Shown in pieces: positions 1-8,394 of a stretch of 32,565 nt of DNA. The translations under genes were made by a program, and so were the position numbers. Origin of the DNA: Ignavibacteriota bacterium (GTDB taxonomy: Bacteria; Bacteroidota; Ignavibacteria; UBA10030; UBA6906); the NCBI GenBank assembly GCA_003154155.1, contig PMCM01000112.1, positions 1 through 32,565 of the forward strand, given 5' to 3'. Numbering within the stretch: the stretch's first letter is position 1; the number at the start of each line of letters is the position of its first letter. The notes under the pieces were generated by a model. The model ran no database searches, was not told the DNA's origin, and saw only the letters and a list, made by a program, of their open reading frames with translations.

Positions 1-107
1 GCGGGCATTACTACGGATGAGTCGGATGTCACGCGTGACGTCTGTTGTCCAAACCCGGGGATGGCCGTCAGCCAACAGAGCGCGAACACGACGGGCGCCG
101 TTCTCAT
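1..107 (-). CDS. Exported protein, N-terminal fragment cut by window edge
   Basis: Read leftward from 107, the sequence gives MRTAPVVFALCWLTAIPGFG followed by QQTSRVTSDSS and stays open to the window edge. The first 20 residues form a typical signal peptide: one arginine, a hydrophobic core, and a small residue before a likely cleavage site ahead of the glutamines. The start ATG overlaps the stop of the preceding PQQ-repeat lipoprotein gene as ATGA, so the two are probably translationally coupled and this is the next gene of that envelope operon. Only 35 codons are visible and no family can be assigned. Confidence 0.6.
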   Translation of the reverse strand, partial: MRTAPVVFALCWLTAIPGFGQQTSRVTSDSSVVMP

Positions 108-1258
108 CGAACACTTCCTTCGAATGCCTGCACGAGCCGGTCATCGGTGGCTATAAACACACGATCCGCCCCCACGACAGGCGTTGTTTTGATCCGTCCG
201 GAAACGCCGCCCTTCCAGAGTATCTCCCCTTTGGCGGCGTCGATCGCAATCAGTTCTTTCCTGAGCGTCCCGACATACAGCACGGCGTTGGCGGCAACTA
301 TTCCCGCGTTAATGGGTGAATGGACATCACAGGACCAGAGCAGTGCACCGGTGCGTTGATCCAGGGCGATGACGACTCCTCCGGTAGTCCCGACATAGCA
401 GCCCCCTCTGTGCAGGAGCGGGGGAGCATAAATTGCCGCACCCGAGGCATGGCTCCACAACAGGGAACCGCCGGTGAGCCCTACAGCGTACATCGTGCCG
501 TGCAACGTTCCCACGTAGACAGTGGTGTCGGCGATGGAAGGGCCCGCCTGGATGGCTCCGTCGGCGGCAAACGTCCATCGCACCTTTCCGGTACGGGCAT
601 CAAGATTGTACAACCGGCCGTCATCTGCGCCGAAGACCACATTGACATCCGCACCGGCAGGAGAGGAACGGATCCCCTTGAGGGAGGTGTTACCCGGGAG
701 GTCAAAATGCCATACCGTCTCTCCGGTGGAGCGATCGACAGCCGTGAACCTGCCGCTGACATTTCCGACAAATACCCGGGCGTCCATGAGCAGGGGGGAT
801 GCCTGGATGTCGACGAGGGCGGTCTTCCAGCGTGCCTTGCCTTCGAGAAAATCATAGCCGATGAGCGTCTCATGTGATCCCGCGACCGGCACGATCACCA
901 GATCCCCGTCGATCACCGGAGCACCCTCGATCGATCCGCCGAGGGTGACCCAGCCGATGCGCTTGCCCGTTTTGGCGTTCAAGGCGTACAGTTCGCCGCG
1001 CAAATTGCCGACCATGATGATGCTGTCGACGAGAAGCAGGGAGCCTGACCCGATGCCCGCTGTAATGTCCTGCTCCCACACCTGCGTCAGGGGGGGCAGT
1101 ATGGTGACCGCGAGGGCGTTCACACGTCCGATGGTATGGGCAAACGTCGGGGTATCATTTTTACCGGGCCGCAACGGATAGCCCAGTCGCAACCCGCTGC
1201 ACCCATTCAGAAGACTGACCGCACAAACAAGCAGGAACGTGCATATCCGGAGGCTCAT
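104..1258 (-). CDS. PQQ-repeat (BamB-like) beta-propeller lipoprotein
   Basis: This 384-residue protein begins with a lipoprotein signal peptide (hydrophobic stretch, then LLNGC), so it is predicted to be lipid-anchored. The rest is a run of PQQ-like propeller blades, seen as repeated units such as LDARTGKVRW, LDQRTGALLW and IDAAKGEILW alternating with VYVGT strands. This is the fold of BamB, the outer-membrane assembly lipoprotein, and of PQQ-enzyme propellers; no PQQ enzyme active site is apparent. Its ATG shares one base with the stop of the upstream gene (TGATG), and that gene ends in an Omp85-type barrel. A BamB-like scaffold role beside this barrel is therefore a reasonable inference, but other extracytoplasmic propeller roles are possible. 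Confidence 0.8.
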   Translation of the reverse strand: MSLRICTFLLVCAVSLLNGCSGLRLGYPLRPGKNDTPTFAHTIGRVNALAVTILPPLTQVWEQDITAGIGSGSLLLVDSIIMVGNLRGELYALNAKTGKRIGWVTLGGSIEGAPVIDGDLVIVPVAGSHETLIGYDFLEGKARWKTALVDIQASPLLMDARVFVGNVSGRFTAVDRSTGETVWHFDLPGNTSLKGIRSSPAGADVNVVFGADDGRLYNLDARTGKVRWTFAADGAIQAGPSIADTTVYVGTLHGTMYAVGLTGGSLLWSHASGAAIYAPPLLHRGGCYVGTTGGVVIALDQRTGALLWSCDVHSPINAGIVAANAVLYVGTLRKELIAIDAAKGEILWKGGVSGRIKTTPVVGADRVFIATDDRLVQAFEGSVR

Positions 1259-4086
1259 CAGAAGTCGTATCCGAAAAAGAACTGGTGGAACAGCCCGTCC
1301 TGAAACCTGTTGAAGTTGTCTTCGATGCGCTTGCCGAGATCATAGCGCAGCACGAGGACGCCGCCGAGGTTGAGACGAATGCCGCCGCCGACGCTTCCGA
1401 GTGTCTGCAGGTAGTCTGTGTCCCATGCACTGCCGGCATCGAAAAAGAGGGCGCCGCGGATGGAGAAAAAGCTCAGGCCGAAGAACGGGAAGCGGACGGC
1501 CAATTCATCGATGAAGGGAAAACGCAATTCGTGGCTTGTCAACCAGAGTTTTTCTCCGCGGATGCTCCAGCGGTCATATCCCCGGAGATCCCAGCTCCCA
1601 CCCATGACAAAACGGCGGGATTCCTTCCCGTCGTTGTAAAAAATCCAGAAGCGGGAGGCGAAGGCGCTGCGCTGGCCGAGCCGGATATAGCTGCGATAGT
1701 CCGCGATCACGGAAAAGTAGTTGACGTTGGAGTACTGGATATCGGAGGTGTACGCGAGCGTCAGATTGAATCTGCTGCCATCCAGCGGACCGCTCGGCCC
1801 CCAGAGGGAATTGTCGTGGGTGAACGCCAATGAATTGGAGACGAGAAGAGCCTTGCGTTCCTCAATCGCACCGTCCACCTCACGATTGGAATTGCTGACA
1901 CTTACTCCCGATTCGATGCGATCAAACTTTGAGATCGGATAGCTCAGGGCAAAATAGCCGCCGAAGACCCGCTCGTAGTAGTATTCATCCTTGGAGGTCA
2001 GATCGTAACGGCGTCCGGTGAACCGGTAGATGCCGTAGGCGTAGTTTGTCCGCTGGCTGAGGGAAATACGGGATATCGCGATGTTGAAGCTGGACAACAG
2101 CTCGTCCTGCGTTTCGGCAGTATTGTAGAGAAGGAAGTAATACTGTTCATTGCCGAGCACATCGCTCAGGGAGAGGAAGGCCCCGCCCGAGGTTCCGAAA
2201 ACGGGATCGGTGGAAATCGTGCTTTGCGCGAAATCCAAGCTGTATTCACCGCGGTATTTGTATCGTTCCTGTTCATTCTCCCCGCGCAGGCTCTGCGGTT
2301 CCCATGGAGCGCCATGAGCGCCGACATCCAAGACCATGGTGGTCGTGGACGTGTCGAGCACGGTCTGTACGTGGGGGATCATCTGAAGCCGGAAACTGAA
2401 TTTCTCAAATGCGGTGAAGACCAGGTCGCCGGAGGAGGTCCATGCGGGATCGAAGGCGGAGGTCAGGAATGCGCTGACCCGGGTCATCATGCGGTGTCCG
2501 GCAGGATGGGGCATCTGCATGTTCATGACCCAGATGTTATTAACCCCGCCGGCGTCACAGGTGAATGCCAGCTGCGACCCGTCATGTGACCATGCCGGCG
2601 AGCCGGCGCTCTCTTTTCCATAGGTGAGGTATTCAATATCGCCGGAGGCCAGATCGTAGAGGAAGAGATTATAGGCTCCGTCTTTGCCGAAGGGCGTACG
2701 ATCAGACACAAACGCGATCTTGTCGCCGTGGGGCGACCACGCGGGATCCCGGTCATCGTAGGTGTCATCGGTCAGTCGCCGGAGTTCCCGTGTATCCGTA
2801 TTCAGGATATACAGGTCATTCTGTCCCCCCCGGTCGATAGCGGAGAACGCCACCCGTTTGCCGTCAGGGGCCCAGGAAACGGACCCGATGCTGACGAGCT
2901 GGGTGAACCGGAAGGTATTGATCATATCGTCGGTGACCACGTCATAGATATGCAGCGCATCCTGCTCGCCGCTTTTCGTCACGAATGCGAGGAGCCCCAG
3001 GCGGGAGATGTCGATCCGGCTCCGCAGGGGATGAAAGGCTTCAAGTTCGTCGGTCTGTTCCCCTTTGATGATGTTGGTTGCGGGGGACTCGGGATTCGGG
3101 TCATTCAGACTCTTTTTATATATGCCGGTATATCCCGTCCGGTTGCCCACAAAGTATACTTCCCGTGTGGTGTCGTGTTCAAACACGGTCGGTTTTGCAT
3201 TGAATCCTTCGATGACAATTCTCTTGGCGGCCTGACTCGGTTGATCACTCACTGCCAGGAGGGGGTAATACTGCTTCTTTAGCGCATAAAGCCACTCCTC
3301 GTCGAATTCGCGGAACCCCTTGCCGATGGTAAGGCGGAACACATCATTGAACGAAGCCTCTTTCCAGAAATTCTCCATCAGCAAAAGCACTTTTTCGTCT
3401 CCATATCGCGCGGCCAGGTGCTTGAGCGCATTCTGTCCTTCCTTGTACATCAGGAACGAGCCGTAGATCTGATCCATATCTACGAGGCCGACGGCGATGT
3501 CGTTCAGTACGGCGTCGCGCATGACCATTTCCGCCTGTTCATCCCATTCGGTCGACCAGAATTCCGCGAGGCCTTCGACGAACCAGAGGGGGGGATACCG
3601 GTCCTGCGTTTTACGGTGGTCGGTCAGCACCCGGCCGATCTTGCTGTGCATGAACACATGGACAAGTTCGTGGCGGATCACATGACGGAACTGGGGGATC
3701 GAACCATCGGCAGGGATGACGACGCGCCCTTTCAAGAACTCAAAGAAACCGCCGACGCCTTCCGGGATGAACCCCCCGGTTGTGTTCGTTTGCTCGAAAT
3801 GGAGGTGCGAACTGTAAAAGATAAGGGGGACGCGCGCGTTGAGGGAGTGATTAAACTTCACCTGGAGAAGCCCGTAGGCTTCCTCGGCAAAAAAGGCCCC
3901 GCGTTCGGCGAGGTCCTTCATATCGGCGTAGTAATAGATGTCAAAGTGTTCGGTACGGAGGACGTGCCAGTCGAAATCGGTGTACTGGACTTTGTTGCGC
4001 CCGAAATAGAAGAACTGTGCATGCACCGTGGAAGCAACGGTGAGGAGGACGAAAACGATGGGTATGGTAAAGAAGGATCTCTTCAT
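1258..4086 (-). CDS. Gluzincin protease / TolB-like propeller / Omp85 barrel fusion
   Basis: This large exported protein (942 residues from the chosen start) has three parts. Residues 1-24 are a signal peptide beginning MKRSFFTIP and ending VHAQ. An N-terminal domain carries a zinc-protease HELVH motif at about 139-143 and a downstream EGLAE at 171-175, the layout of peptidase MA-type gluzincins. Residues about 300-570 hold WD40/TolB-like (PD40) repeats such as SWAPDGKRVAFSA, AWSPHGDKIAFVSD and AWSHDGSQLAFTCD. The C-terminal third is an Omp85/BamA-type surface-antigen barrel with a GGSWDLRGY motif at about 829-837 and a terminal phenylalanine. An in-frame ATG at 4104 would add six residues, but the signal peptide fits 4086 better. 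The gene overlaps the downstream lipoprotein by one base. The domain assignments are by motif; the joint function is unknown. Confidence 0.85.
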   Translation of the reverse strand: MKRSFFTIPIVFVLLTVASTVHAQFFYFGRNKVQYTDFDWHVLRTEHFDIYYYADMKDLAERGAFFAEEAYGLLQVKFNHSLNARVPLIFYSSHLHFEQTNTTGGFIPEGVGGFFEFLKGRVVIPADGSIPQFRHVIRHELVHVFMHSKIGRVLTDHRKTQDRYPPLWFVEGLAEFWSTEWDEQAEMVMRDAVLNDIAVGLVDMDQIYGSFLMYKEGQNALKHLAARYGDEKVLLLMENFWKEASFNDVFRLTIGKGFREFDEEWLYALKKQYYPLLAVSDQPSQAAKRIVIEGFNAKPTVFEHDTTREVYFVGNRTGYTGIYKKSLNDPNPESPATNIIKGEQTDELEAFHPLRSRIDISRLGLLAFVTKSGEQDALHIYDVVTDDMINTFRFTQLVSIGSVSWAPDGKRVAFSAIDRGGQNDLYILNTDTRELRRLTDDTYDDRDPAWSPHGDKIAFVSDRTPFGKDGAYNLFLYDLASGDIEYLTYGKESAGSPAWSHDGSQLAFTCDAGGVNNIWVMNMQMPHPAGHRMMTRVSAFLTSAFDPAWTSSGDLVFTAFEKFSFRLQMIPHVQTVLDTSTTTMVLDVGAHGAPWEPQSLRGENEQERYKYRGEYSLDFAQSTISTDPVFGTSGGAFLSLSDVLGNEQYYFLLYNTAETQDELLSSFNIAISRISLSQRTNYAYGIYRFTGRRYDLTSKDEYYYERVFGGYFALSYPISKFDRIESGVSVSNSNREVDGAIEERKALLVSNSLAFTHDNSLWGPSGPLDGSRFNLTLAYTSDIQYSNVNYFSVIADYRSYIRLGQRSAFASRFWIFYNDGKESRRFVMGGSWDLRGYDRWSIRGEKLWLTSHELRFPFIDELAVRFPFFGLSFFSIRGALFFDAGSAWDTDYLQTLGSVGGGIRLNLGGVLVLRYDLGKRIEDNFNRFQDGLFHQFFFGYDF

Positions 4087-4170
4087 TGCCGGCCATGTCA
4101 GCACAACATCAGCGTCGTTGGCGCATTGTATGGAGTTTCCCGCGGATTTGCAAGAACGATGCGGTGAAAT

Positions 4171-4182
4171 GGCGCTTGCGCC
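4171..4182 (-). terminator. Possible weak terminator hairpin
   Basis: A short self-complementary run, GGCGCTTGCGCC on the plus strand, lies 6 bases beyond the stop of the DUF6600-like lipoprotein gene. On the minus transcript it is followed only by ATTTC, so the U-tract is poor. It may attenuate reading into the protease/barrel gene. Confidence 0.3.
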
Positions 4183-4188
4183 CTGTAT

Positions 4189-5145
4189 TTACTTCTCCGG
4201 TTCTTTCGGGGCCTTGGCTTTTGCCGGGACTGCCGGTTTCTTCGTGGCCGAGCGCGTCGTGTCTTTCTGCGTCTCCCGTCGGGGTGCCGGATGAAGAACC
4301 GCTGGTGGTGTTCGCTTCTTTTCTATGACGCGGGGTGGCGGGGTGGAGGGAGGGGTAGGCTTGGCTGGGGCCGGTCGTGCTGCGGCTGCGGGGAGAACAG
4401 GTGCCGGTTGCTCGGTCGTCGCTGGTGCAGGAAGCGGTGGGGCTGCCTGGACCGGCTGGACCACGTTATCACCCGTGATGTGGATCCTGGTGAGTGTGCG
4501 TTGGCCGTGAACGACATTCTCCTTCTCCGTCCGCCGCTCCCGCACCTGCTGGTTGGCTGTACGCTCGATCTCCCTGGGATCGGGCGGTTTTTCCCTGCTG
4601 CCGGTCCGGCCTGCCATCGGGAGTGCGGGAGGTGCTGTCCGTGTGCGGAACCGGCTTACCCCCGGTTGAACAAAATGATCGGCAGGCACCACCACCCAGT
4701 ACCGGTCACCGCCCGACTCGAAGGCGTCGGGGAATTCGGCCCGCGGCGGCGGAAGCGGGGCCCAGCCGACGTAGTGGTCGGTGACATACCAGCGGACGCG
4801 CGCCGGGGACCATTCATAACCCGGTACCCATACCCATCCGTCCGCGCCGAACCTTGTCCAGCTCCCATAATGATAGACAACCCAACCGTACGGTTCGTCT
4901 GAATCCCACACCCATCCACGATCTGTCCAGACCCACTGACCGTCGACAAATGGGGACCAGTCTCCAGGGACGGCGGGCTGCCAGACGCGGCCATAGCCGG
5001 GGACCTCGATCCAGTTGCCGTAACCGCTGAGGACGGGGAATGGGTCCTGGACTTGCGGGGTGGGTGTGTGGGTCGTGACGTCACCGGCTCCACAACCGGC
5101 GAAGAGAACGGCGACGAGTGAGAAATGCACAAGGAGGTTTTTCAT
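4189..5145 (-). CDS. DUF6600-like tryptophan-rich lipoprotein with proline-rich tail
   Basis: The 318-residue product starts MKNLLVHFSLVAVLFAGC, a lipoprotein signal with the acylated cysteine at 18. Residues about 35-135 contain the tryptophan/tyrosine/glycine-rich repeats typical of DUF6600 proteins, for example GYGRVWQPAVPGDWSPF, GQWVWTDRGWVW, YGWVVYHYGSW and a closing VGWAPLPP. The remainder is low-complexity proline/alanine/lysine-rich sequence, likely a flexible periplasmic or cell-wall-spanning tail. The frame runs open for another 98 codons upstream, but that part has no protein character. The ATG at 5145 is preceded by AGGA at good spacing. DUF6600 has no established function. The gene stands alone between gaps of about 100 and 136 bases. 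Confidence 0.75.
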   Translation of the reverse strand: MKNLLVHFSLVAVLFAGCGAGDVTTHTPTPQVQDPFPVLSGYGNWIEVPGYGRVWQPAVPGDWSPFVDGQWVWTDRGWVWDSDEPYGWVVYHYGSWTRFGADGWVWVPGYEWSPARVRWYVTDHYVGWAPLPPPRAEFPDAFESGGDRYWVVVPADHFVQPGVSRFRTRTAPPALPMAGRTGSREKPPDPREIERTANQQVRERRTEKENVVHGQRTLTRIHITGDNVVQPVQAAPPLPAPATTEQPAPVLPAAAARPAPAKPTPPSTPPPRVIEKKRTPPAVLHPAPRRETQKDTTRSATKKPAVPAKAKAPKEPEK

Positions 5146-5281
5146 GCCGTTCCTGTTGTTCGATGGTACCGCATTTGCCCGCAAGGCTTCTTCCCTATTC
5201 AACACCGGGAAAAACGTCAGGAGTTCCGCGCAGGCGCTCACGACCGTGTGCGGTCTCCGGTCGATGACGCAAGTACGGGTC

Positions 5282-6331
5282 TCAGTGCTGTGCGAGCGAC
5301 TGCTTGAGATAGTCGATGACGGCGACGGGCGTCGGGTCTTCGCCGTGGAGGATCGCCATATAGCAGCTGACCCAGTCGCCAAGCTGCACCAGGGAGAACA
5401 GGCGGGCGAGCAGGCTTTTGCCTTCGCTCCACACTTCAACCACGTGTCCGGTATACCGGCTGATGATCTCCCGTGTCAATTCCATGCGGATCTGCACGCG
5501 CTTGTGGTCATCCTTGTCGCGCAGAAAGACCACGACCATTTCGCGCATTTCATTTTCGAGGACTTTCCAGCCGACGAGCTCGTTGTGGTTCATTTCCGGG
5601 AGCACGTGGCCGAAGGCGAGGGCCTTGCTGTTCTCGGCAATCTGTCCGCGCCAGCGTGTATTGACCGCGTCAAAACGTTCTGTAGACGAATAGCAGACGG
5701 TGATCCGGTGGTGCAGTTTTTGCGCGAGCGCGAGTGCCGGGTTGGTTGAAGGATCCAGGCCGGCGAAGCGCTGTGTCCCGGCATCCATCAGCGCAACCGT
5801 TTCGGCGATGTCCTTTTGACGGCTTTTGATGAGTCCGAGACGGGCGAGGGAGACCAGCAGGGGGAAGAAGGAGTAGCCGAGTGCCGCTCTGGGGGGGAGG
5901 CCGCCGGGCACCTTGATGAACGGCGAACGGCCCTTGCGGGCGAGTTGTTCGGTCAGGCCGTTGGACGACACACACAACAGGCGTGCCTTCCGTTTGAGTG
6001 CCTCCCGGTGCGCCGTAGTGGTTTCCTCGGTGTTGCCCGAATAGCTGGAAATGATGACCAGCGAGTTCGGCCCGACAAATTTCGGCAGCGTGTAGTTGCG
6101 GTTGACGATGAAGGGGACGGGCAGTTCGTCGGCGAGGTAGCTGCGCAGCAGATCGCCGCCGATGGCGGATCCTCCCAGGCCGCACATCACGATATTCCGG
6201 ATGCCGGCGGTGCGCATGCGTACCTGTGCGTTTTCCGCGATCGCCAGGGCATCGCGGATCTGATCGGGAAAACCACGCAGCAGTGTGAGCATGCCGGAAC
6301 GGTCAATTTTGGTGATGTCGTCGGACGTCAT
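5282..6331 (-). CDS. Bifunctional phosphoglucose/phosphomannose isomerase
   Basis: This 349-residue SIS-domain enzyme interconverts glucose-6-phosphate or mannose-6-phosphate with fructose-6-phosphate. The first SIS half shows GLGGSAIGGD (51-60) and the phosphosugar loop SSYSGNTEET (95-104), followed by PGGLPPRAALGYSFFP, a hallmark of the family first described in crenarchaea. In the second half, the RWRGQIAEN and PEMNHNELVGW segments supply the glutamate (about 233) and histidine (about 249) corresponding to the catalytic pair of that family. The gene follows ptsI by 13 bases, and its AGGAA ribosome site overlaps the ptsI stop region, so it is the last gene of the fni-to-isomerase operon. 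It links the operon to sugar-phosphate and probably mannose metabolism. Confidence 0.9.
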   Translation of the reverse strand: MTSDDITKIDRSGMLTLLRGFPDQIRDALAIAENAQVRMRTAGIRNIVMCGLGGSAIGGDLLRSYLADELPVPFIVNRNYTLPKFVGPNSLVIISSYSGNTEETTTAHREALKRKARLLCVSSNGLTEQLARKGRSPFIKVPGGLPPRAALGYSFFPLLVSLARLGLIKSRQKDIAETVALMDAGTQRFAGLDPSTNPALALAQKLHHRITVCYSSTERFDAVNTRWRGQIAENSKALAFGHVLPEMNHNELVGWKVLENEMREMVVVFLRDKDDHKRVQIRMELTREIISRYTGHVVEVWSEGKSLLARLFSLVQLGDWVSCYMAILHGEDPTPVAVIDYLKQSLAQH

Positions 6332-6344
6332 GGGGGTATTCCTG

Positions 6345-8123
6345 TTAGTGTGAGGTCCCTTCGAACTCGAGGGGGATTTCCGGGACCTTGTTTTTGATCA
6401 TGGACGACAAGAACGCGCGGATTTCCGCTTCCGTGTGCAGTGAGCAGACTTTGTCCGCGACGCGTTTCGCGTCTTTCACTTTGATGGACCGGATGATTTT
6501 CTTGATTTCCGGCAGCACAGGGGGGATGACGCTCAGTTCATCGACGCCGAGCCCGACCAGGAACGCCGTGGCGAGGGGGTCGCCGGCCATTTCGCCGCAC
6601 ACGCCCACCCAGATATTTTTCCGGTGTGCCGCCTCGACGACATGCCGCAGGGTGCGCACGACGGCGGGATGATACGGCTGGAAGAGCCGCGCGACGGCGT
6701 CGTTGCCGCGGTCGACGGCCATGATGTACTGCACCAGGTCGTTTGTGCCGATACTCAGGAAATGGACTTCGGCCGCAATCTGCTCCGCCATCATGGCGGC
6801 TGCGGGGACTTCGATCATCACGCCGACTTTTATGCGTGCGTCGAACTTCACGCCGTGCGCTTTCAGTTCGTCCATTGCCTGCCGGAGCAGATGCTTGGCT
6901 TGCTGCACCTCGGTGACGGTGGAGACCATCGGAAACATAATGCGGACGTTGCGCCGCGTGCTCGCCCGGAGGATCGCACGCAGCTGATCAAGGAAGATAT
7001 CGTGCCGATCAAGCATCACGCGGATTCCGCGCCAGCCAAGAAAGGGGTTTTCTTCGTGCTGGCCGTCGGGCGCAAGCTTGTCCCCTCCGACATCGAATGT
7101 CCGGAAAATGACCGGATGGGGGAATGCCGATTCGGCGACCCGCGCGTACAGTGCCGCCTGCTCGTCTTCGCTGGGATATGCCGCTTTGCCGATGAGCTGC
7201 ATCTCCGTCCGGAATAGTCCCACGCCTTCCGACCCCTGGAGGCGGGCGAACTCGACCTCCTCCGCGAATTCGACATTCGACGAAAGCTCGATGTGTTTTT
7301 TGTCCAGCGTGTCCGCCGGGAGGGCGGCAATGCCCGCCAGCTCCTGTGCGAAAGCGAGGAAGCGCTCCGCACGGGCTTGCAGAATCTTGAGCGTATCGGG
7401 GGTCGGGTTGATGATCAGAACGCCGGCATAGCCATCAATGGCCAGCGAATCGCCCGTGGCGATCTGTTTCGTTGCGTTATGCAGTCCGACCACGGCCGGT
7501 ATCTTCAGGGAACGCGAGAGCAGGGCGGCATGAGACGTGACGCCGCCGAGATCGGTGGCATACCCCAGGATCTGGTTGCGGCTGAAAATAACGGTGTCGG
7601 CGGGGGCCAGGGTCTCCGACACGATGATCGAAGCGCCTTCGAGCCGGGAATACAACTTCTGGTCCTGGATATTCCTGATGATGCGGTTCATCACGTCGTC
7701 CACATCGTGCGCGCGTTCGTGCATGTACTCGTCGGGCGACGCGAGCATCATCTGCCGGTATTTGTTGATTTCATCTGCGACGATGAATTCCGCATTCAGC
7801 AACTCCGTGGCGATGCGGTGTTTGATGGACCCCATCAGGATCGCATCGCCGAGGATCATGATTTGCGCTTCGAAGATCGTGGCGCTCTGGGAGCCGAGCT
7901 TCTGTTCGGCAAACGTGAGGACCTTGCGGAGTTCTTTTTCGGAACGCGCATTGGCCGCCTGCAACCGTTCGATCTCCGCATCGACATCGTCCGGCGTGAT
8001 GGCTTTCCGTTCCACGCGCGGGATCTGTTTCGTATACAGATACGCCGGCCCGGTAGCAATGCCGGGCGCTGCGGCGATCCCCTTTAGGACGATTTCTTCC
8101 GTGCCGTGGTGTGGTGTGTCCAT
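6345..8123 (-). CDS. ptsI: PTS enzyme I (phosphoenolpyruvate-protein phosphotransferase)
   Basis: Enzyme I takes phosphate from phosphoenolpyruvate onto a histidine and passes it to HPr. The 592-residue product is full length. It has the GIAAAPGIATGPAY start, the swivelling-domain active site DLGGVTSHAALLSRS with phospho-acceptor His198, the PEP-binding barrel segments GLFRTEM and FRTFDVGGDK, and the catalytic cysteine in VCGEMAGDP (Cys509). It starts two bases after the ptsH stop, so both are expressed together. No EII sugar-permease genes are in the window. The pair may serve a permease encoded elsewhere or a regulatory PTS, which cannot be decided here. Confidence 0.95.
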   Translation of the reverse strand: MDTPHHGTEEIVLKGIAAAPGIATGPAYLYTKQIPRVERKAITPDDVDAEIERLQAANARSEKELRKVLTFAEQKLGSQSATIFEAQIMILGDAILMGSIKHRIATELLNAEFIVADEINKYRQMMLASPDEYMHERAHDVDDVMNRIIRNIQDQKLYSRLEGASIIVSETLAPADTVIFSRNQILGYATDLGGVTSHAALLSRSLKIPAVVGLHNATKQIATGDSLAIDGYAGVLIINPTPDTLKILQARAERFLAFAQELAGIAALPADTLDKKHIELSSNVEFAEEVEFARLQGSEGVGLFRTEMQLIGKAAYPSEDEQAALYARVAESAFPHPVIFRTFDVGGDKLAPDGQHEENPFLGWRGIRVMLDRHDIFLDQLRAILRASTRRNVRIMFPMVSTVTEVQQAKHLLRQAMDELKAHGVKFDARIKVGVMIEVPAAAMMAEQIAAEVHFLSIGTNDLVQYIMAVDRGNDAVARLFQPYHPAVVRTLRHVVEAAHRKNIWVGVCGEMAGDPLATAFLVGLGVDELSVIPPVLPEIKKIIRSIKVKDAKRVADKVCSLHTEAEIRAFLSSMIKNKVPEIPLEFEGTSH

Positions 8124-8125
8124 AG

Positions 8126-8392
8126 TCAGTCTTCGTCAAAGCCCCGTGCGATGAGATCCACGATTGCCTCCGCCGCTTGTTCTTCGTCGGGTCCGTCAAA
8201 CCGGAGGGTCAGGGACGAACCTTTTTCGGCGGCAAGTGTCATGACGCCGATGATGCTCTTTCCGTTTATCTCGAACGAATCCTTGGTGATCGTAAATTCC
8301 GCCCGGAAGCGGGCGGCGGTTTTGACGAGGGCCGCAGCCGGCCGGGTGTGCAACCCCGCCCTGTTGACGATGGTGACGGTTCGCTCAATCAT
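8126..8392 (-). CDS. ptsH: HPr phosphocarrier protein
   Basis: HPr relays phosphate from enzyme I to EII components. The 88-residue product from ATG 8392 has the standard length and spacing: the catalytic histidine is residue 15 in NRAGLHTRPAA, and the regulatory serine is residue 46 in INGKSIIGVM, the site phosphorylated by HPr kinase where that enzyme exists. A longer in-frame start would overlap the upstream prenyl synthase by 37 bases and displace His15, so it is rejected. The chosen start lies two bases after the upstream stop. Whether HPr kinase exists in this organism is not visible here. Confidence 0.95.
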   Translation of the reverse strand: MIERTVTIVNRAGLHTRPAAALVKTAARFRAEFTITKDSFEINGKSIIGVMTLAAEKGSSLTLRFDGPDEEQAAEAIVDLIARGFDED

Positions 8393-8394
8393 GG

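Noticed and set aside
5241-5263. CGACCG/CGGTCG hairpin after the isomerase gene as a terminator
   Set aside because: The stem is only six pairs with an 11-base loop and has no T-run on either strand.
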